Below are positions 8,580 through 18,023 of a stretch of DNA of 27,353 nt, piece by piece. The translations under genes were made by a program, and so were the position numbers. Below the pieces are notes generated by a model that saw only the letters and a list, made by a program, of their open reading frames with translations, had not been told where the DNA came from and ran no database searches. The stretch's first letter is position 1; each line of letters begins with the position of its first letter. Source of the DNA: a virus; IMG/VR virus record IMGVR_UViG_3300031566_000301, positions 1 through 27,353 of that record; one strand, written 5' to 3'.

Positions 8580-10550
8580 TTATCCTACACTTACTTTCAT
8601 GGATCCTTTCAAAGGTGCCCCTGACATATAATCAAAATGATTAGGTTTCCCCGGTAGTCCTGAAACAATACCTCCCACTAATGCCCCTTTACCGACCTTT
8701 ACCAATGGGGCTTCTATATTAACTAAAGCAGTACCTTTAATTGCAACAGTAGTTCCTGACACTGTAACGGTACCGAGATTTGTCTTCAATTCTATTCCCC
8801 CGGTAGTCACATTTAATTTATAGCTTCCCAGTTTTATAGAAGTCTCATAAGAACCTGTACCGATTGATTCCTCTATACCACCACTGAGAATGCTTGTCTT
8901 TCTTTTTCCAAAAGTAGTAATACTCTCATCTATATTGCCTCTTATAACTTCAAGCTCATCATTGCCTGTAGTTATCGTGGTCTTCCTCTTCCCAAATTTA
9001 CATTGCTTTTCTTTTGTAACATTCTCAGTAGATACTCCCAGGACATTTACAGTCTTATCACTCTGAACAGCTTCAGTAGTTGAGCCCAGAACATTTTCTG
9101 TCTTCAGGCCATTAATTTTCATGGTCAGATTAGAGCATGACAGTTTTTTATCTCCTGAGACATTCTCATCAACATTACCCTGCAGAAATTCTCTCTTAGC
9201 ATAGCCTTCATCATCAGCAGCATTAACATCAAGTCTAACGCCTTTCGAAGTCTTTATATGTATACTTCTACTTTGTAAGTCTGAGCTATGATTTCCGACA
9301 TTCCAAAGAATCCCCCCTTTTGTTGTAAGGTCCCATGAATTTAGTTTCTTTGCAGAGGCTCCCCATATCTCTTTAAGATTACCTTTAGCAAGTATTGACA
9401 TTGACCGACCTGCACCTAAAGGATTTTTAGAAGATGCCTGAAGATACATGCTATAATGCCCCTCTTTATCTATACCAATAAAGGAGTTATTACCTCCTCC
9501 ATACAACTTAGACTTTTTCATATCAAGAGCATAAGCAAGACCTAATATAGAAGGCTCATCGAGAACATTATTCTGCACACAATTTTCTAAACTAAAAAGA
9601 CCCTTCTGATCATCTACGGATTCAAAAAGTTTAACTTTCTGTATATAGCCATATTTTTGAGGATCATCTCTGTTGGACCCTATATAATTTCCTAATGCCA
9701 TTACTATTACAGGGTCTTTATTTGATGAAGGAAAAGAGCTATTTATCTCATTTTGAGGAAGTTTCCCATCACCTTTTTCATCTACTTCTATTCTATATTC
9801 TGAATAAAATTCTGTATCTGCATCTACTTCTTTACCGAAAGGTACTATGCAAATAAGGTCATCTCTATTCTCTGTAGGTAAGGTAGCTCCGTTGTTTAAT
9901 ATCCTTCTTCCATTATTATCATAAAGCCTCATACCAGGTCTTAAAGCAGGTCCCATACATACTGAAACACCGTTAGCAAAAACTAAATTTTGCAATGAGG
10001 TCGTTATTATACTCTGTTCATCTTCACTAAATTTTATACTATCCTGAGCATTATCATACAACTCCACATTATTATTTACAAATAGAGCTCCCCCATCAGC
10101 AGAAGCGAATATCAGGTCTCCATCTGTTAATTTTCTGAACTTAAAAAGAATTTCATTAACATCACTTGTGGCTATAGCATCAGGCAATACTTTTACTACA
10201 TTAAAATTTAAACCTGCATCAAGACCTGCAGGAAGATAATTTAATAATAGTGGCTTTCCTTTACCATCGCCCTCATTCATAAAACCAAAAATTCCTATAG
10301 CGCCCCTCTCAGGTAGACCCCCTATACAGCTGGCGGGACCTGAATAAGGTAAACTGATAGGTATCTTTGTAGGTTGACCTGTTTCTGATGCCCATTGAAC
10401 AGTCATCTGATACTTGTCATAATCTACATCGACTATTAACCCTACTCTAATGTAGAAGTATTGATTGTATTTATTAAAACCAGCATGATGACTATGAACA
10501 TAATGCGGCAATGCTCCCGAATTAATATTAGGTCCCCAATCAGGCGCCAT
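8580..10550 (-). CDS. Baseplate central spike protein (OB-fold plus beta-helix needle)
   Basis: This is the membrane-piercing spike at the tail tip, comparable to T4 gp5C/gpV/VgrG-type proteins. The N-terminus (residues ~33-115) has the features of a phage spike OB-fold: YFIYRVGLI-like start (here YIRVGLIVDVDYDKYQMTV), then IPISLPYSG and GGLPERGAIGIFGF. The middle is beta-rich with an insertion of unknown role. From residue ~470 there are short repeats around GKRKT (FGKRKTTITTGND, FGKRKTSILSGG) and 'Gsy..ti.lGsy.l.vttGgieL', typical of a triple-stranded beta-helix. No lysozyme or other peptidoglycan hydrolase motif is visible, unlike T4 gp5. The start codon directly follows the hub gene's TAA, with GAGGAG about 9 bases upstream. 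Position after the hub gene supports the call. Confidence 0.82.
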   Translation of the reverse strand: MAPDWGPNINSGALPHYVHSHHAGFNKYNQYFYIRVGLIVDVDYDKYQMTVQWASETGQPTKIPISLPYSGPASCIGGLPERGAIGIFGFMNEGDGKGKPLLLNYLPAGLDAGLNFNVVKVLPDAIATSDVNEILFKFRKLTDGDLIFASADGGALFVNNNVELYDNAQDSIKFSEDEQSIITTSLQNLVFANGVSVCMGPALRPGMRLYDNNGRRILNNGATLPTENRDDLICIVPFGKEVDADTEFYSEYRIEVDEKGDGKLPQNEINSSFPSSNKDPVIVMALGNYIGSNRDDPQKYGYIQKVKLFESVDDQKGLFSLENCVQNNVLDEPSILGLAYALDMKKSKLYGGGNNSFIGIDKEGHYSMYLQASSKNPLGAGRSMSILAKGNLKEIWGASAKKLNSWDLTTKGGILWNVGNHSSDLQSRSIHIKTSKGVRLDVNAADDEGYAKREFLQGNVDENVSGDKKLSCSNLTMKINGLKTENVLGSTTEAVQSDKTVNVLGVSTENVTKEKQCKFGKRKTTITTGNDELEVIRGNIDESITTFGKRKTSILSGGIEESIGTGSYETSIKLGSYKLNVTTGGIELKTNLGTVTVSGTTVAIKGTALVNIEAPLVKVGKGALVGGIVSGLPGKPNHFDYMSGAPLKGSMKVSVG

Positions 10551-12872
10551 TTATGTTCTCTCCTCTAATTTTTTTCCACTTAAATTTTTTGTGGTAAGTT
10601 GCAATGCCGGAGGCATTACATTATCCGCTATCTTCATATATGTTATCTCTTCTGATATATCCGGAGTGATTACAAGTGTTTCTTTAGCATTTTTTACATT
10701 ACTATTTTTATTCTGACTGCCTGTCTGAGTGGTCTCTAGTAATTGTTTGTCGTCTATATCAATATCCTGAACTTCTATTCCTAATTTCTCAGGCATAGGG
10801 TTCTGTCCTGTATTAAGGTAACCCGGAACACTTCCCTCTTTATCCTCAAAAAAGAGAACCTCCATAGCATCTGACTCACTCGTATAAATAGGTCGAGCCA
10901 TAGTCGTTAGCCATACCTCTTTTAACACCGGTATATTTGTCTGATTTGACAAAACAGCTATGGGATTAACATTACGTCCATAAGGAAAGGATCCTACTAA
11001 TTGATAACCATCTTCATCAGTATAAGGTACAGTAGTTGTTGTAGCTGTAACTTCTAGAGCATGATTTTTTGGATCCTTATAAGCAAGAGTTCTATCACTT
11101 ACATCATAACGACCCTGTTCCATAGAGATCATTCTTTGTTGTCCCGCTAACAATTCTTGGGACTTCTTATCTACCACATCCCGTGAAAAAATCTGTGGGG
11201 GCTGATTCTTTTTAGCTTTTCCTTTTTTCTCTTCTTCATCCTTTTTCTTTTTATTAAGCCTAAAAACTTTATCCTTTAAAGGTACCCATGTATCAAATGA
11301 ACTATTAGAGAAATCTTGACCTTTAGGAGGACCAAATAATTTTCTTCTCTCACCTTCTAAAGAAAGCGTTGTTGTGAATGTCCCCCCGTAATCAAAACTA
11401 TGATTTATAGATTTCACAGAATGAAAAGTATCTCGATGTTCCATATATACTGGGAAACCTAGTCTCATTTCAGGCCTACCTGGTATTGTAACAGAACCTC
11501 CCAATGTCTTATAATTTATACTAGACATCTGACCCAAAGCTAATGATCTGGCCATATCAGCATTAGTAACATATTCCATCATAATTTCTCGATGTCTTAT
11601 ACCGTATTGTTTTGCCAAATCCAAATCCATATGAAAACCCATACCTAAATCAAAAGGTGTTATTTTTAATCTAGGATGCATTGGGGTTTTAACTGTTAAG
11701 ACTGTTATGATACCTTCTGTCTGTGTACTTACAGAATAGCTCTGTATTTCGTTATTCAATAGAGTATAAGGTAAAATTCCTTTTACATTTAGATTAAAAA
11801 AAGGTGGCTTAAAAACAAAAGCCCCATCCACATCTTGATAAAACTCAAAATCGATACGACTTTTTATGGTTGTTGCTATTTCAAGTTTGGTCATAAATTC
11901 AGCATTATCAAATTTACCCATATTTTGATAATCTGCAAATGTCTGAAACTTTCTGATATAATCTATATCAAGTTTAAATTGCTCATCATCTTTAGCTACA
12001 GCAGCTTCCTGGGATTCAGAATCTTTTTTATTAGTAGTCTTAGTAAATTCAGGTAGAATAACCTGAAAGCCGTTTTTATCTACACGAGTACCTCCTAAAC
12101 CATACATGCGTAGAAGACTTGCCATATTAGGAAGACGCTGTTGCCAATAAGACATTATTCCCGCAGTAACCTTTCGAAACAAATCGGTAGGGTATATAGT
12201 TTGTAAAGGGGTTTTCTGAGCTGGCCAAGCCACGGTCACAAATTCATGCATGCCCATACCTTTAGCCATAGCATAAATTATTTGATAAGGGTTCTGAGTA
12301 TCAAAAATTGTACTCCACACCGTAAGTTTCTGGCCACCTCCAGCCATAATGTTACTTGCAGGAACCGGATGGACATTAATAGTACTATAAGCCCACCAAT
12401 GAAGCATATCGACACAATTTAGAGTTATCTTATAGAGCCCTCCTGAATAATTTTCTTCAACAGTAGTTATAAGACCCCAAAAAGCTGGATAATACCGAGG
12501 TTTTCCTTCAACTAAAAATCTCCCTTTAAAATAAATTTTTACTTCTGTCATAGGAACAAACAAAGGGGCTCTCACCGGTACCGTTTTATCCATACCTTCA
12601 TATAGAACCCAATATTTTGATTTCTCTCCATATATGGGTGTATTTACTTCAATAGTAGCTGATGAACTTCCGGGAGGGTCAACATTATTTTGAACAGTAA
12701 TGGCTGTTATACCATCATTAAAAGAAAGAGTGTCATCATTATTACAGACAGGAGCAATGACTCGCATTTTTAAACTACCGCCTACATAAACCAAGGCATC
12801 GGGAGCTAATTTAATAACTCCTCGATTATAAAATTCTTCCAGTGTAAATAAACCACTGCTTGTATTAGCCAT
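10551..12872 (-). CDS. Baseplate hub protein (gp27/gpD-like)
   Basis: The 773-aa protein probably forms the trimeric hub joining tube to spike. The N-terminal half contains the hub-type pattern FWGLITTVEENYSGGLYK, then ITLNCVDMLHWWAYS (a fold hallmark: the strand before the 'D.L..l/w' helix). Around residues 430-510 comes 'IPGRPEMRLGFPVYMEHRD' followed by SINHSFDYGGTFTTTLSLEG, the usual hub C-terminal sequence in which a strand recognises the tube interface. Beyond this is a Lys/Glu-rich linker (near residue 545) and an extra C-terminal region of unknown role. A Shine-Dalgarno GAGG lies about 7 bases before the ATG. It is followed immediately by the spike gene, the expected order. Confidence 0.8.
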   Translation of the reverse strand: MANTSSGLFTLEEFYNRGVIKLAPDALVYVGGSLKMRVIAPVCNNDDTLSFNDGITAITVQNNVDPPGSSSATIEVNTPIYGEKSKYWVLYEGMDKTVPVRAPLFVPMTEVKIYFKGRFLVEGKPRYYPAFWGLITTVEENYSGGLYKITLNCVDMLHWWAYSTINVHPVPASNIMAGGGQKLTVWSTIFDTQNPYQIIYAMAKGMGMHEFVTVAWPAQKTPLQTIYPTDLFRKVTAGIMSYWQQRLPNMASLLRMYGLGGTRVDKNGFQVILPEFTKTTNKKDSESQEAAVAKDDEQFKLDIDYIRKFQTFADYQNMGKFDNAEFMTKLEIATTIKSRIDFEFYQDVDGAFVFKPPFFNLNVKGILPYTLLNNEIQSYSVSTQTEGIITVLTVKTPMHPRLKITPFDLGMGFHMDLDLAKQYGIRHREIMMEYVTNADMARSLALGQMSSINYKTLGGSVTIPGRPEMRLGFPVYMEHRDTFHSVKSINHSFDYGGTFTTTLSLEGERRKLFGPPKGQDFSNSSFDTWVPLKDKVFRLNKKKKDEEEKKGKAKKNQPPQIFSRDVVDKKSQELLAGQQRMISMEQGRYDVSDRTLAYKDPKNHALEVTATTTTVPYTDEDGYQLVGSFPYGRNVNPIAVLSNQTNIPVLKEVWLTTMARPIYTSESDAMEVLFFEDKEGSVPGYLNTGQNPMPEKLGIEVQDIDIDDKQLLETTQTGSQNKNSNVKNAKETLVITPDISEEITYMKIADNVMPPALQLTTKNLSGKKLEERT

Positions 12873-12893
12873 TAATTTTCCTCTTCACATAGT

Positions 12894-13715
12894 TTAATCA
12901 TAAGAAAAATCTTTCTTCAGATCATTTAATGTCTTGATAGATGTCTCCTCTTTCTTTTTTACCGGTACACGTTTAAAATGGCCCCTCACCTCATTATAAA
13001 CACCACTTAAAGAACTTACAACAAATTCAAAATTATAATCAAATAGAAAAGGTCTTTCAGCATTTTCATCTATTGTAAAATTATTAAAATGGCCCATAAA
13101 AGTCTGATTATCATATATCATTTCCACACCATGTATCAAACCAATGACACGAGTAAGTTGTTGTTTCAAAGCTGTAGGGTCATAGAATTGATAACCATTA
13201 TTTCTATAGGTAAAAAGAAAAGATAAGAAATTTCCATAAGCAAGTGATCTTCGTCGAGCAGTGTTTGTTAAGCCACCTCCTTCAATCATAAATGCTGCGG
13301 TCGTCCCATTAGATGTAATAAGACCCTGATTAACACCCCATACCTGAGTAACATAACCTTCTCTCGTATAGGAGCTGTTTACAGTTGAAGTCTTACCATG
13401 GTTCATTGATGTTGGGTTAATCAACAACTGAAATTGTAATCTATTTCCATTCTTGTCAGCTATAGCAAATTCCATAGGAAGAACAGCTGAATAAGCTCCT
13501 GTAACAAATGGATTAGGTTGAGTTAATTGAGCAGCATTTACAGCACCTAACTCCTGAAGATTCGTAACAGCTGAATCAATTCTCAATGGAGCAAAATCAG
13601 AAGTATTAGATACGACACCGTCAAGAAAGGCATCCACCTGTCTTCTTATTTTCTCACGATCTTGATTTCTTTCATCAGACCGGATATTCCAGCCTAAATG
13701 AGAATTGTCAGCCAT
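12894..13715 (-). CDS. 'INP'-type tail-tip/baseplate protein, paralogue B
   Basis: This 273-aa protein resembles its upstream neighbour in order of motifs: LQFQLLINPTSMN (neighbour: LLINPATMN), then a 'T.eGyVtqvWG' segment, then GTTAAFMIEGG (neighbour: GSTAAFIWGG). After these comes a helix with FLSFLFTYRNNGY, a strand FMGHFNNFTIDENAERPF, and a closing strand FLFDYNFEFVV. Such 'INP...W' proteins occur between the tape measure and hub in large contractile phages, and are thought to build the distal tube or baseplate inner ring. The N-terminal ~60 residues are charged and probably helical. Spacing to the neighbour is two bases. The paralogy is seen directly; the structural role is inferred from position. 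Confidence 0.72.
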   Translation of the reverse strand: MADNSHLGWNIRSDERNQDREKIRRQVDAFLDGVVSNTSDFAPLRIDSAVTNLQELGAVNAAQLTQPNPFVTGAYSAVLPMEFAIADKNGNRLQFQLLINPTSMNHGKTSTVNSSYTREGYVTQVWGVNQGLITSNGTTAAFMIEGGGLTNTARRRSLAYGNFLSFLFTYRNNGYQFYDPTALKQQLTRVIGLIHGVEMIYDNQTFMGHFNNFTIDENAERPFLFDYNFEFVVSSLSGVYNEVRGHFKRVPVKKKEETSIKTLNDLKKDFSYD

Positions 13716-13717
13716 AA

Positions 13718-14461
13718 CTACCTCAGAAAATTGTACAGAGTTTTTTCAGCTTTAAAAGTCATTATATAATTAAATTTGAAAGGACTAGCACTATCTTCAG
13801 TCACATCTATACTCTCAAAATACCCTCGATATGCCGCATAATCATAAGACATCTCTATATAAAAGCGCTCCTTTACAAATCCTCTAATATCAAAAGTACA
13901 TGCTTGAGCATTCATAAGATTCATAATTCTTCTAAACTCATCATAGGATAATACATCACGTCTTCTCTTTACCGTTAAACCGCTGTGATCTCCAGGTCCT
14001 ACAGGATCAGCAGGAGCAAGATTAGGAATCTTCACATAATTATTGAAAGTGTCTCTTATTTCCTGTGGAGAATCCGACAAAGGTCCCATAGCAAAATCAG
14101 GACGAGGACCTCCCCATATAAAAGCCGCGGTGCTCCCAGCGAAGGTCACTGTATCAAGCTCTTCCCCCCAATGATCCTCTACCCATCCTGTCATAGTCGG
14201 AGTTCTATTTATTATTTTTGACAAATTAGCATTCATAGTCGCCGGATTTATTAATAAGTTTAATCCAACAAATGTTAGTCCTTGACTAGTAAAAATCTTA
14301 GCATTTCCATCTTTATCCACAGTCTGTATGTGAAAGGGTATTTTATCATAGCCTTTAGGTATTCCACGATTGTATTGATAACTATCCAAATCAGGAACAT
14401 AATACTGACTTGATGCTGTAGTATTTAGAAAACTTTCTAAATTATTTGAACGTAAAGACAT
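13718..14461 (-). CDS. 'INP'-type tail-tip/baseplate protein, paralogue A
   Basis: This 247-aa protein follows the tape-measure gene by ten bases, with AAAGGATAAG as a ribosome site. It holds LLINPATMNANLSK, a 'TMTGWVEDHWGEE' segment, GSTAAFIWGG and a C-terminal FESIDVTEDSASPFKFNYIMTF that matches the same positions of the downstream paralogue (NFTIDENAERPFLFDYNFEF). The two genes therefore arose by tandem duplication and then diverged strongly. The likely role is tube initiation or the collar linking tube to hub, a position filled by LysM-bearing proteins in simpler contractile systems; no LysM was seen here. Confidence in coding is high, in exact role low. Confidence 0.72.
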   Translation of the reverse strand: MSLRSNNLESFLNTTASSQYYVPDLDSYQYNRGIPKGYDKIPFHIQTVDKDGNAKIFTSQGLTFVGLNLLINPATMNANLSKIINRTPTMTGWVEDHWGEELDTVTFAGSTAAFIWGGPRPDFAMGPLSDSPQEIRDTFNNYVKIPNLAPADPVGPGDHSGLTVKRRRDVLSYDEFRRIMNLMNAQACTFDIRGFVKERFYIEMSYDYAAYRGYFESIDVTEDSASPFKFNYIMTFKAEKTLYNFLR

Positions 14462-14471
14462 CGCTTATCCT

Positions 14472-17400
14472 TTAGGGCATTTGATAATCATTAATTACTC
14501 TTCTACACACATTTGCTATTCTCTCAGGTAAATCTCTTTCATTCGCATTTATAGTTATTGCTATGGGAGTTTTTCCTTGGGCGGCACCTCCTGCACCACC
14601 AGGAATATTGATAACCTTTTCAGGAGGTATTATAGGAACGGGCTCAGATTTAAAATCACCATAATTTCTAGGCATTATCATCTCATCTGGATGCAGGCTG
14701 ACGATACCAGGAGAAGTAACTATTCTAGGACTCGTTAATCCAGCAAATTCCTTTGTTTGTGTTGGGTCAGAACCAGCTTCTGTAATTTCTACCTCTCTCT
14801 TATATTCAGCAATTCTTCCAGTCATGCCCTTAACTTTCTCCTCAAATTCTGCAAATGATTCAAAGCCGTAATCCATAGCCAGGGCCTCTTTTTTAGCATC
14901 TCTTTCTTTCTTACTTAAATCATCAGGCAATAATTTTAACTGAGCATTTATATCATCAGCAATTTCAGCCATTGCTTTTGGATCAGACTTTATTCTAGCC
15001 ATCTCCCATTTTTCTACTTTTGCATTTGTAGCACTTAATTCCTTTAAATTTGTCAACATGTCTTCTTGAATTCCTTTTTGACTTTTAAGAAGTTCTTCCT
15101 CTTTCACACTAATTTCATATTGACTCTGATTTTTCTTTTTTGCTACCAAACTGTTTTTTATAAGAATATTATCGGCTTTCTTTTTTCTATCACCATCACT
15201 ACTTGTACTACCATTTAATTCGGTTAATTCAGTAACTATATCTCTCACATACTGTTGTAATTCTGGGTCTTCAGTTTTTATAGCTGAGAGGATACTGCCA
15301 AAGTCTGCAGGAGTCATTTGTCCAACTTCTGCTCTTGCAGTAACCTCAGCTATCTTTTTTTGAAGACCGAAAGTCTTTTCCAGCTCACTCTTCTGAGCAG
15401 TTAATGCAGCTATAGTTTCTTTAGCCGTATTAACTACAGCTGAATTTTCATCTTTACCACTCTTAATTAAAGCATCTTTATTCTTCGTAGCCTCTACTAT
15501 AGAAGCCTCTATAGCAGTTACTGGATTATCTTTTTTCAGAGCACCCGCAAGAGCCTCTGAAACTTTTCCTTGACTTGCTAATTTATTATTTACTTCATCT
15601 AATTTTTGTACAACAGCTTTAGTCAAATCACCCTGAGATGACGCTGTTATTCTCCCTTTTTTAACTTTTAATTTAGCTGCTAATTCTTTATTTCCCGACA
15701 TAGTTGCTACTAAAGTCTGTTGTGCTATTTTCTGTGATTCAGACATATAATCTTTATCATTTCTTACCATAAAACTAAAAATATTCATAACTCCAGCGTT
15801 CAATGCCTGAAAAATTCCAAGACTACTAGCTCTCCATTTAATCTCATCCTTAGCTATTTCCATCATTTCTTTATATGAAAGTGTTTGTCCCACAATACCT
15901 TTAAAAGTATCCTCTGCAGCAGCAGCCATCTCCTCTTCAGTCTTTTGTTGAGTTTTAAATCTAGTTGAAGTTAAATTTTTTATGGTCTCAGAAGAAGTTA
16001 ATAACTCTTTTAATCTTTCTCTACTTTCCGGATCACCTTTACCAATAAGTTTTCCTATTTCTATCGAATTAGCGTTTCCAGCTTTTAATACATCAACGTA
16101 GTCCTGAGCTTTATCAAGTGTCATACCGGTCTGTTTTTGGATAAGTTTTGCCAATTGATCAGCTGCCACAATCTGTTCATCATCTTTACTATTAAGTACT
16201 TTCTGAATACCCGTTTGTATATCCGCATTTCCTGCAATTTTACTTAAAAGACCATCAGAGGTGCTAGCTAAATCTTCCAGTCTTTTCTCTGTCACTTGAG
16301 ATGTTCTAACGAGCATACGAACGGTCTTCTCACTAACACCCATTTGTGCTGCAGCTTTAATGGCAACCCACATTCTATCCCCGGTTATCTGGGTCATATC
16401 CTTCACACCAGTCATCCCTTGAACAGCCCTCATAAGAAGTTCAGGAGTTTTATTAGCAAGCATACCCATCTGTGCTGCTTGTGTAACGGAGTTCTTTCCA
16501 ATAGAATCCAGGGCTTCCTGTTGTTGAGACTGTGCGGCATATAATTCAGCCCGGGATTTTTTTAATTCTTCTACAACTTTAGGAGTTTGATCTTGAGATT
16601 CAAGGAGTGTTATTTTTCCTTTTAATTCCAGTGCTCTAGTTCCTTTCTCTCCTGCCAACTCTTTAAAAGCCTCATTGATCTCTTTTGTTCCTCCTTTAGT
16701 ATGCTTCACCATATCTAAAATAGCAGCCTGGTTCTCTAATGAGCCTTTCTTAAAAACATCATACATATCACCAACAGCCTCTTCAGCATCATCCGCTCCA
16801 CCAACCATATCCTCTGTAAAACGTTTCATAGTCTTACTTGCAGAACTCATTACCACTCCATAAAGAGCTAAATGAGCTGTAGCATTCATTACAGCACCCC
16901 AGAATCTATCTGTAGACAATCCTGATTTTTTTGCATCAAAACCAACTTGAACAAAAGCCTTATCTACATCATCAAGATTCATACGTAAATCAGTAAACAT
17001 TTTACTTATTGCAGAGCCTACCATTGGAAGCTCCATTCCCAATGTCTTACTTGCTTTTGATGCTACATAAATAGCATCACGGTAACCCATTAAACCTTTA
17101 TTCAACACTGTAATATTCATGCCAGCTGAAACCATAGATTCTAAAAGACCTCTAATTTGAGAGACGTCCATCCCTGTACGTAAATTATCACCTGTCTTAA
17201 AAATCTGATCATTAAATTCTTTAAATTGGCTTTTTACATCTGATGTGATATCAGGTCCACGAAGCCGGGCAAAAGCTTTATTTGAATCCTTGACAAATTG
17301 ATCAGCTTCCATACCTACATCCCACAATTTTTTTACGGCCATCAAAATAAGACCTGGCCATCCTGCAAACATCTTTGAGACACCTCCAAGGGTCTTTCCT

Positions 17401-18020
17401 AGCCCCTTAGCCGCTCCACCAGTCAGCTTTAACAGACCTGGCATCTTTCCCATACTGGTTCCGGTTTTATCAAACATGGCACCCCATCCACCTATCTCTT
17501 TTGAGACGCCTTTCTGTTTCCCTATCATTTTTTGCACAAAAGAAGGACCTGATTTTTCCATGGCTTCACCAAAACTCATAGCAGCCAATTTAGCTCCTTC
17601 TAGCCCATCCACTATTTTATCAATATCTTTCTGAATTTCCTTTATCTCTATTTTCTGAGCCTTCCATTCATTAGCACCTGCACCAGCTTTTAAACTCTTT
17701 AATTTTATTAATCGGTCCTGTAATTTACCCAATTCACTATTTAACTTTGAAGCTTCATTAGTATCGAGAGCATCTTTAAGATGGAGTTTCGAAATATCTT
17801 TACTCATTTTCCTGATTTTACCGGTACCCTCATCAATCTCATCAGTAAAATCACTCAAATATTTAATATTTTTCTTGAGATTTTTATCCAAGCCTTTATA
17901 GGTTGTGTTACTAGTCTTTCCAAATTCATTAATTAATTTTATAGACCTTTCAAGTGTTTTATTGGTAACTCCTAAGGACTTTGCAACAGTATCTATATTT
18001 TTAGGATCAATCTCAGCCAT
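14472..18020 (-). CDS. Tail tape measure protein
   Basis: This 1182-aa, largely helical protein sits downstream of the tube and chaperone genes, the canonical tape-measure place. The N-terminal ~150 residues are a charged coiled coil. A Gly-rich hydrophobic segment follows (LKLTGGAAKGLGKTLGG, then AGWPGLILMAVKKLW near residue 223), with another hydrophobic patch near residue 745 (ALNAGVMNIFSFMV). The C-terminus has the motif PGIVSLHPDEMIMPRNYG, a form of the short conserved box near the end of many tape measures, then a Pro/Gly linker. If the common ~0.15 nm per residue rule holds, the tail would be roughly 170-180 nm; that is an estimate. No lytic transglycosylase or peptidase motif was noticed. 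AGGAAG lies 7 bases before the ATG. Confidence 0.88.
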   Translation of the reverse strand: MAEIDPKNIDTVAKSLGVTNKTLERSIKLINEFGKTSNTTYKGLDKNLKKNIKYLSDFTDEIDEGTGKIRKMSKDISKLHLKDALDTNEASKLNSELGKLQDRLIKLKSLKAGAGANEWKAQKIEIKEIQKDIDKIVDGLEGAKLAAMSFGEAMEKSGPSFVQKMIGKQKGVSKEIGGWGAMFDKTGTSMGKMPGLLKLTGGAAKGLGKTLGGVSKMFAGWPGLILMAVKKLWDVGMEADQFVKDSNKAFARLRGPDITSDVKSQFKEFNDQIFKTGDNLRTGMDVSQIRGLLESMVSAGMNITVLNKGLMGYRDAIYVASKASKTLGMELPMVGSAISKMFTDLRMNLDDVDKAFVQVGFDAKKSGLSTDRFWGAVMNATAHLALYGVVMSSASKTMKRFTEDMVGGADDAEEAVGDMYDVFKKGSLENQAAILDMVKHTKGGTKEINEAFKELAGEKGTRALELKGKITLLESQDQTPKVVEELKKSRAELYAAQSQQQEALDSIGKNSVTQAAQMGMLANKTPELLMRAVQGMTGVKDMTQITGDRMWVAIKAAAQMGVSEKTVRMLVRTSQVTEKRLEDLASTSDGLLSKIAGNADIQTGIQKVLNSKDDEQIVAADQLAKLIQKQTGMTLDKAQDYVDVLKAGNANSIEIGKLIGKGDPESRERLKELLTSSETIKNLTSTRFKTQQKTEEEMAAAAEDTFKGIVGQTLSYKEMMEIAKDEIKWRASSLGIFQALNAGVMNIFSFMVRNDKDYMSESQKIAQQTLVATMSGNKELAAKLKVKKGRITASSQGDLTKAVVQKLDEVNNKLASQGKVSEALAGALKKDNPVTAIEASIVEATKNKDALIKSGKDENSAVVNTAKETIAALTAQKSELEKTFGLQKKIAEVTARAEVGQMTPADFGSILSAIKTEDPELQQYVRDIVTELTELNGSTSSDGDRKKKADNILIKNSLVAKKKNQSQYEISVKEEELLKSQKGIQEDMLTNLKELSATNAKVEKWEMARIKSDPKAMAEIADDINAQLKLLPDDLSKKERDAKKEALAMDYGFESFAEFEEKVKGMTGRIAEYKREVEITEAGSDPTQTKEFAGLTSPRIVTSPGIVSLHPDEMIMPRNYGDFKSEPVPIIPPEKVINIPGGAGGAAQGKTPIAITINANERDLPERIANVCRRVINDYQMP

Positions 18021-18023
18021 ATT

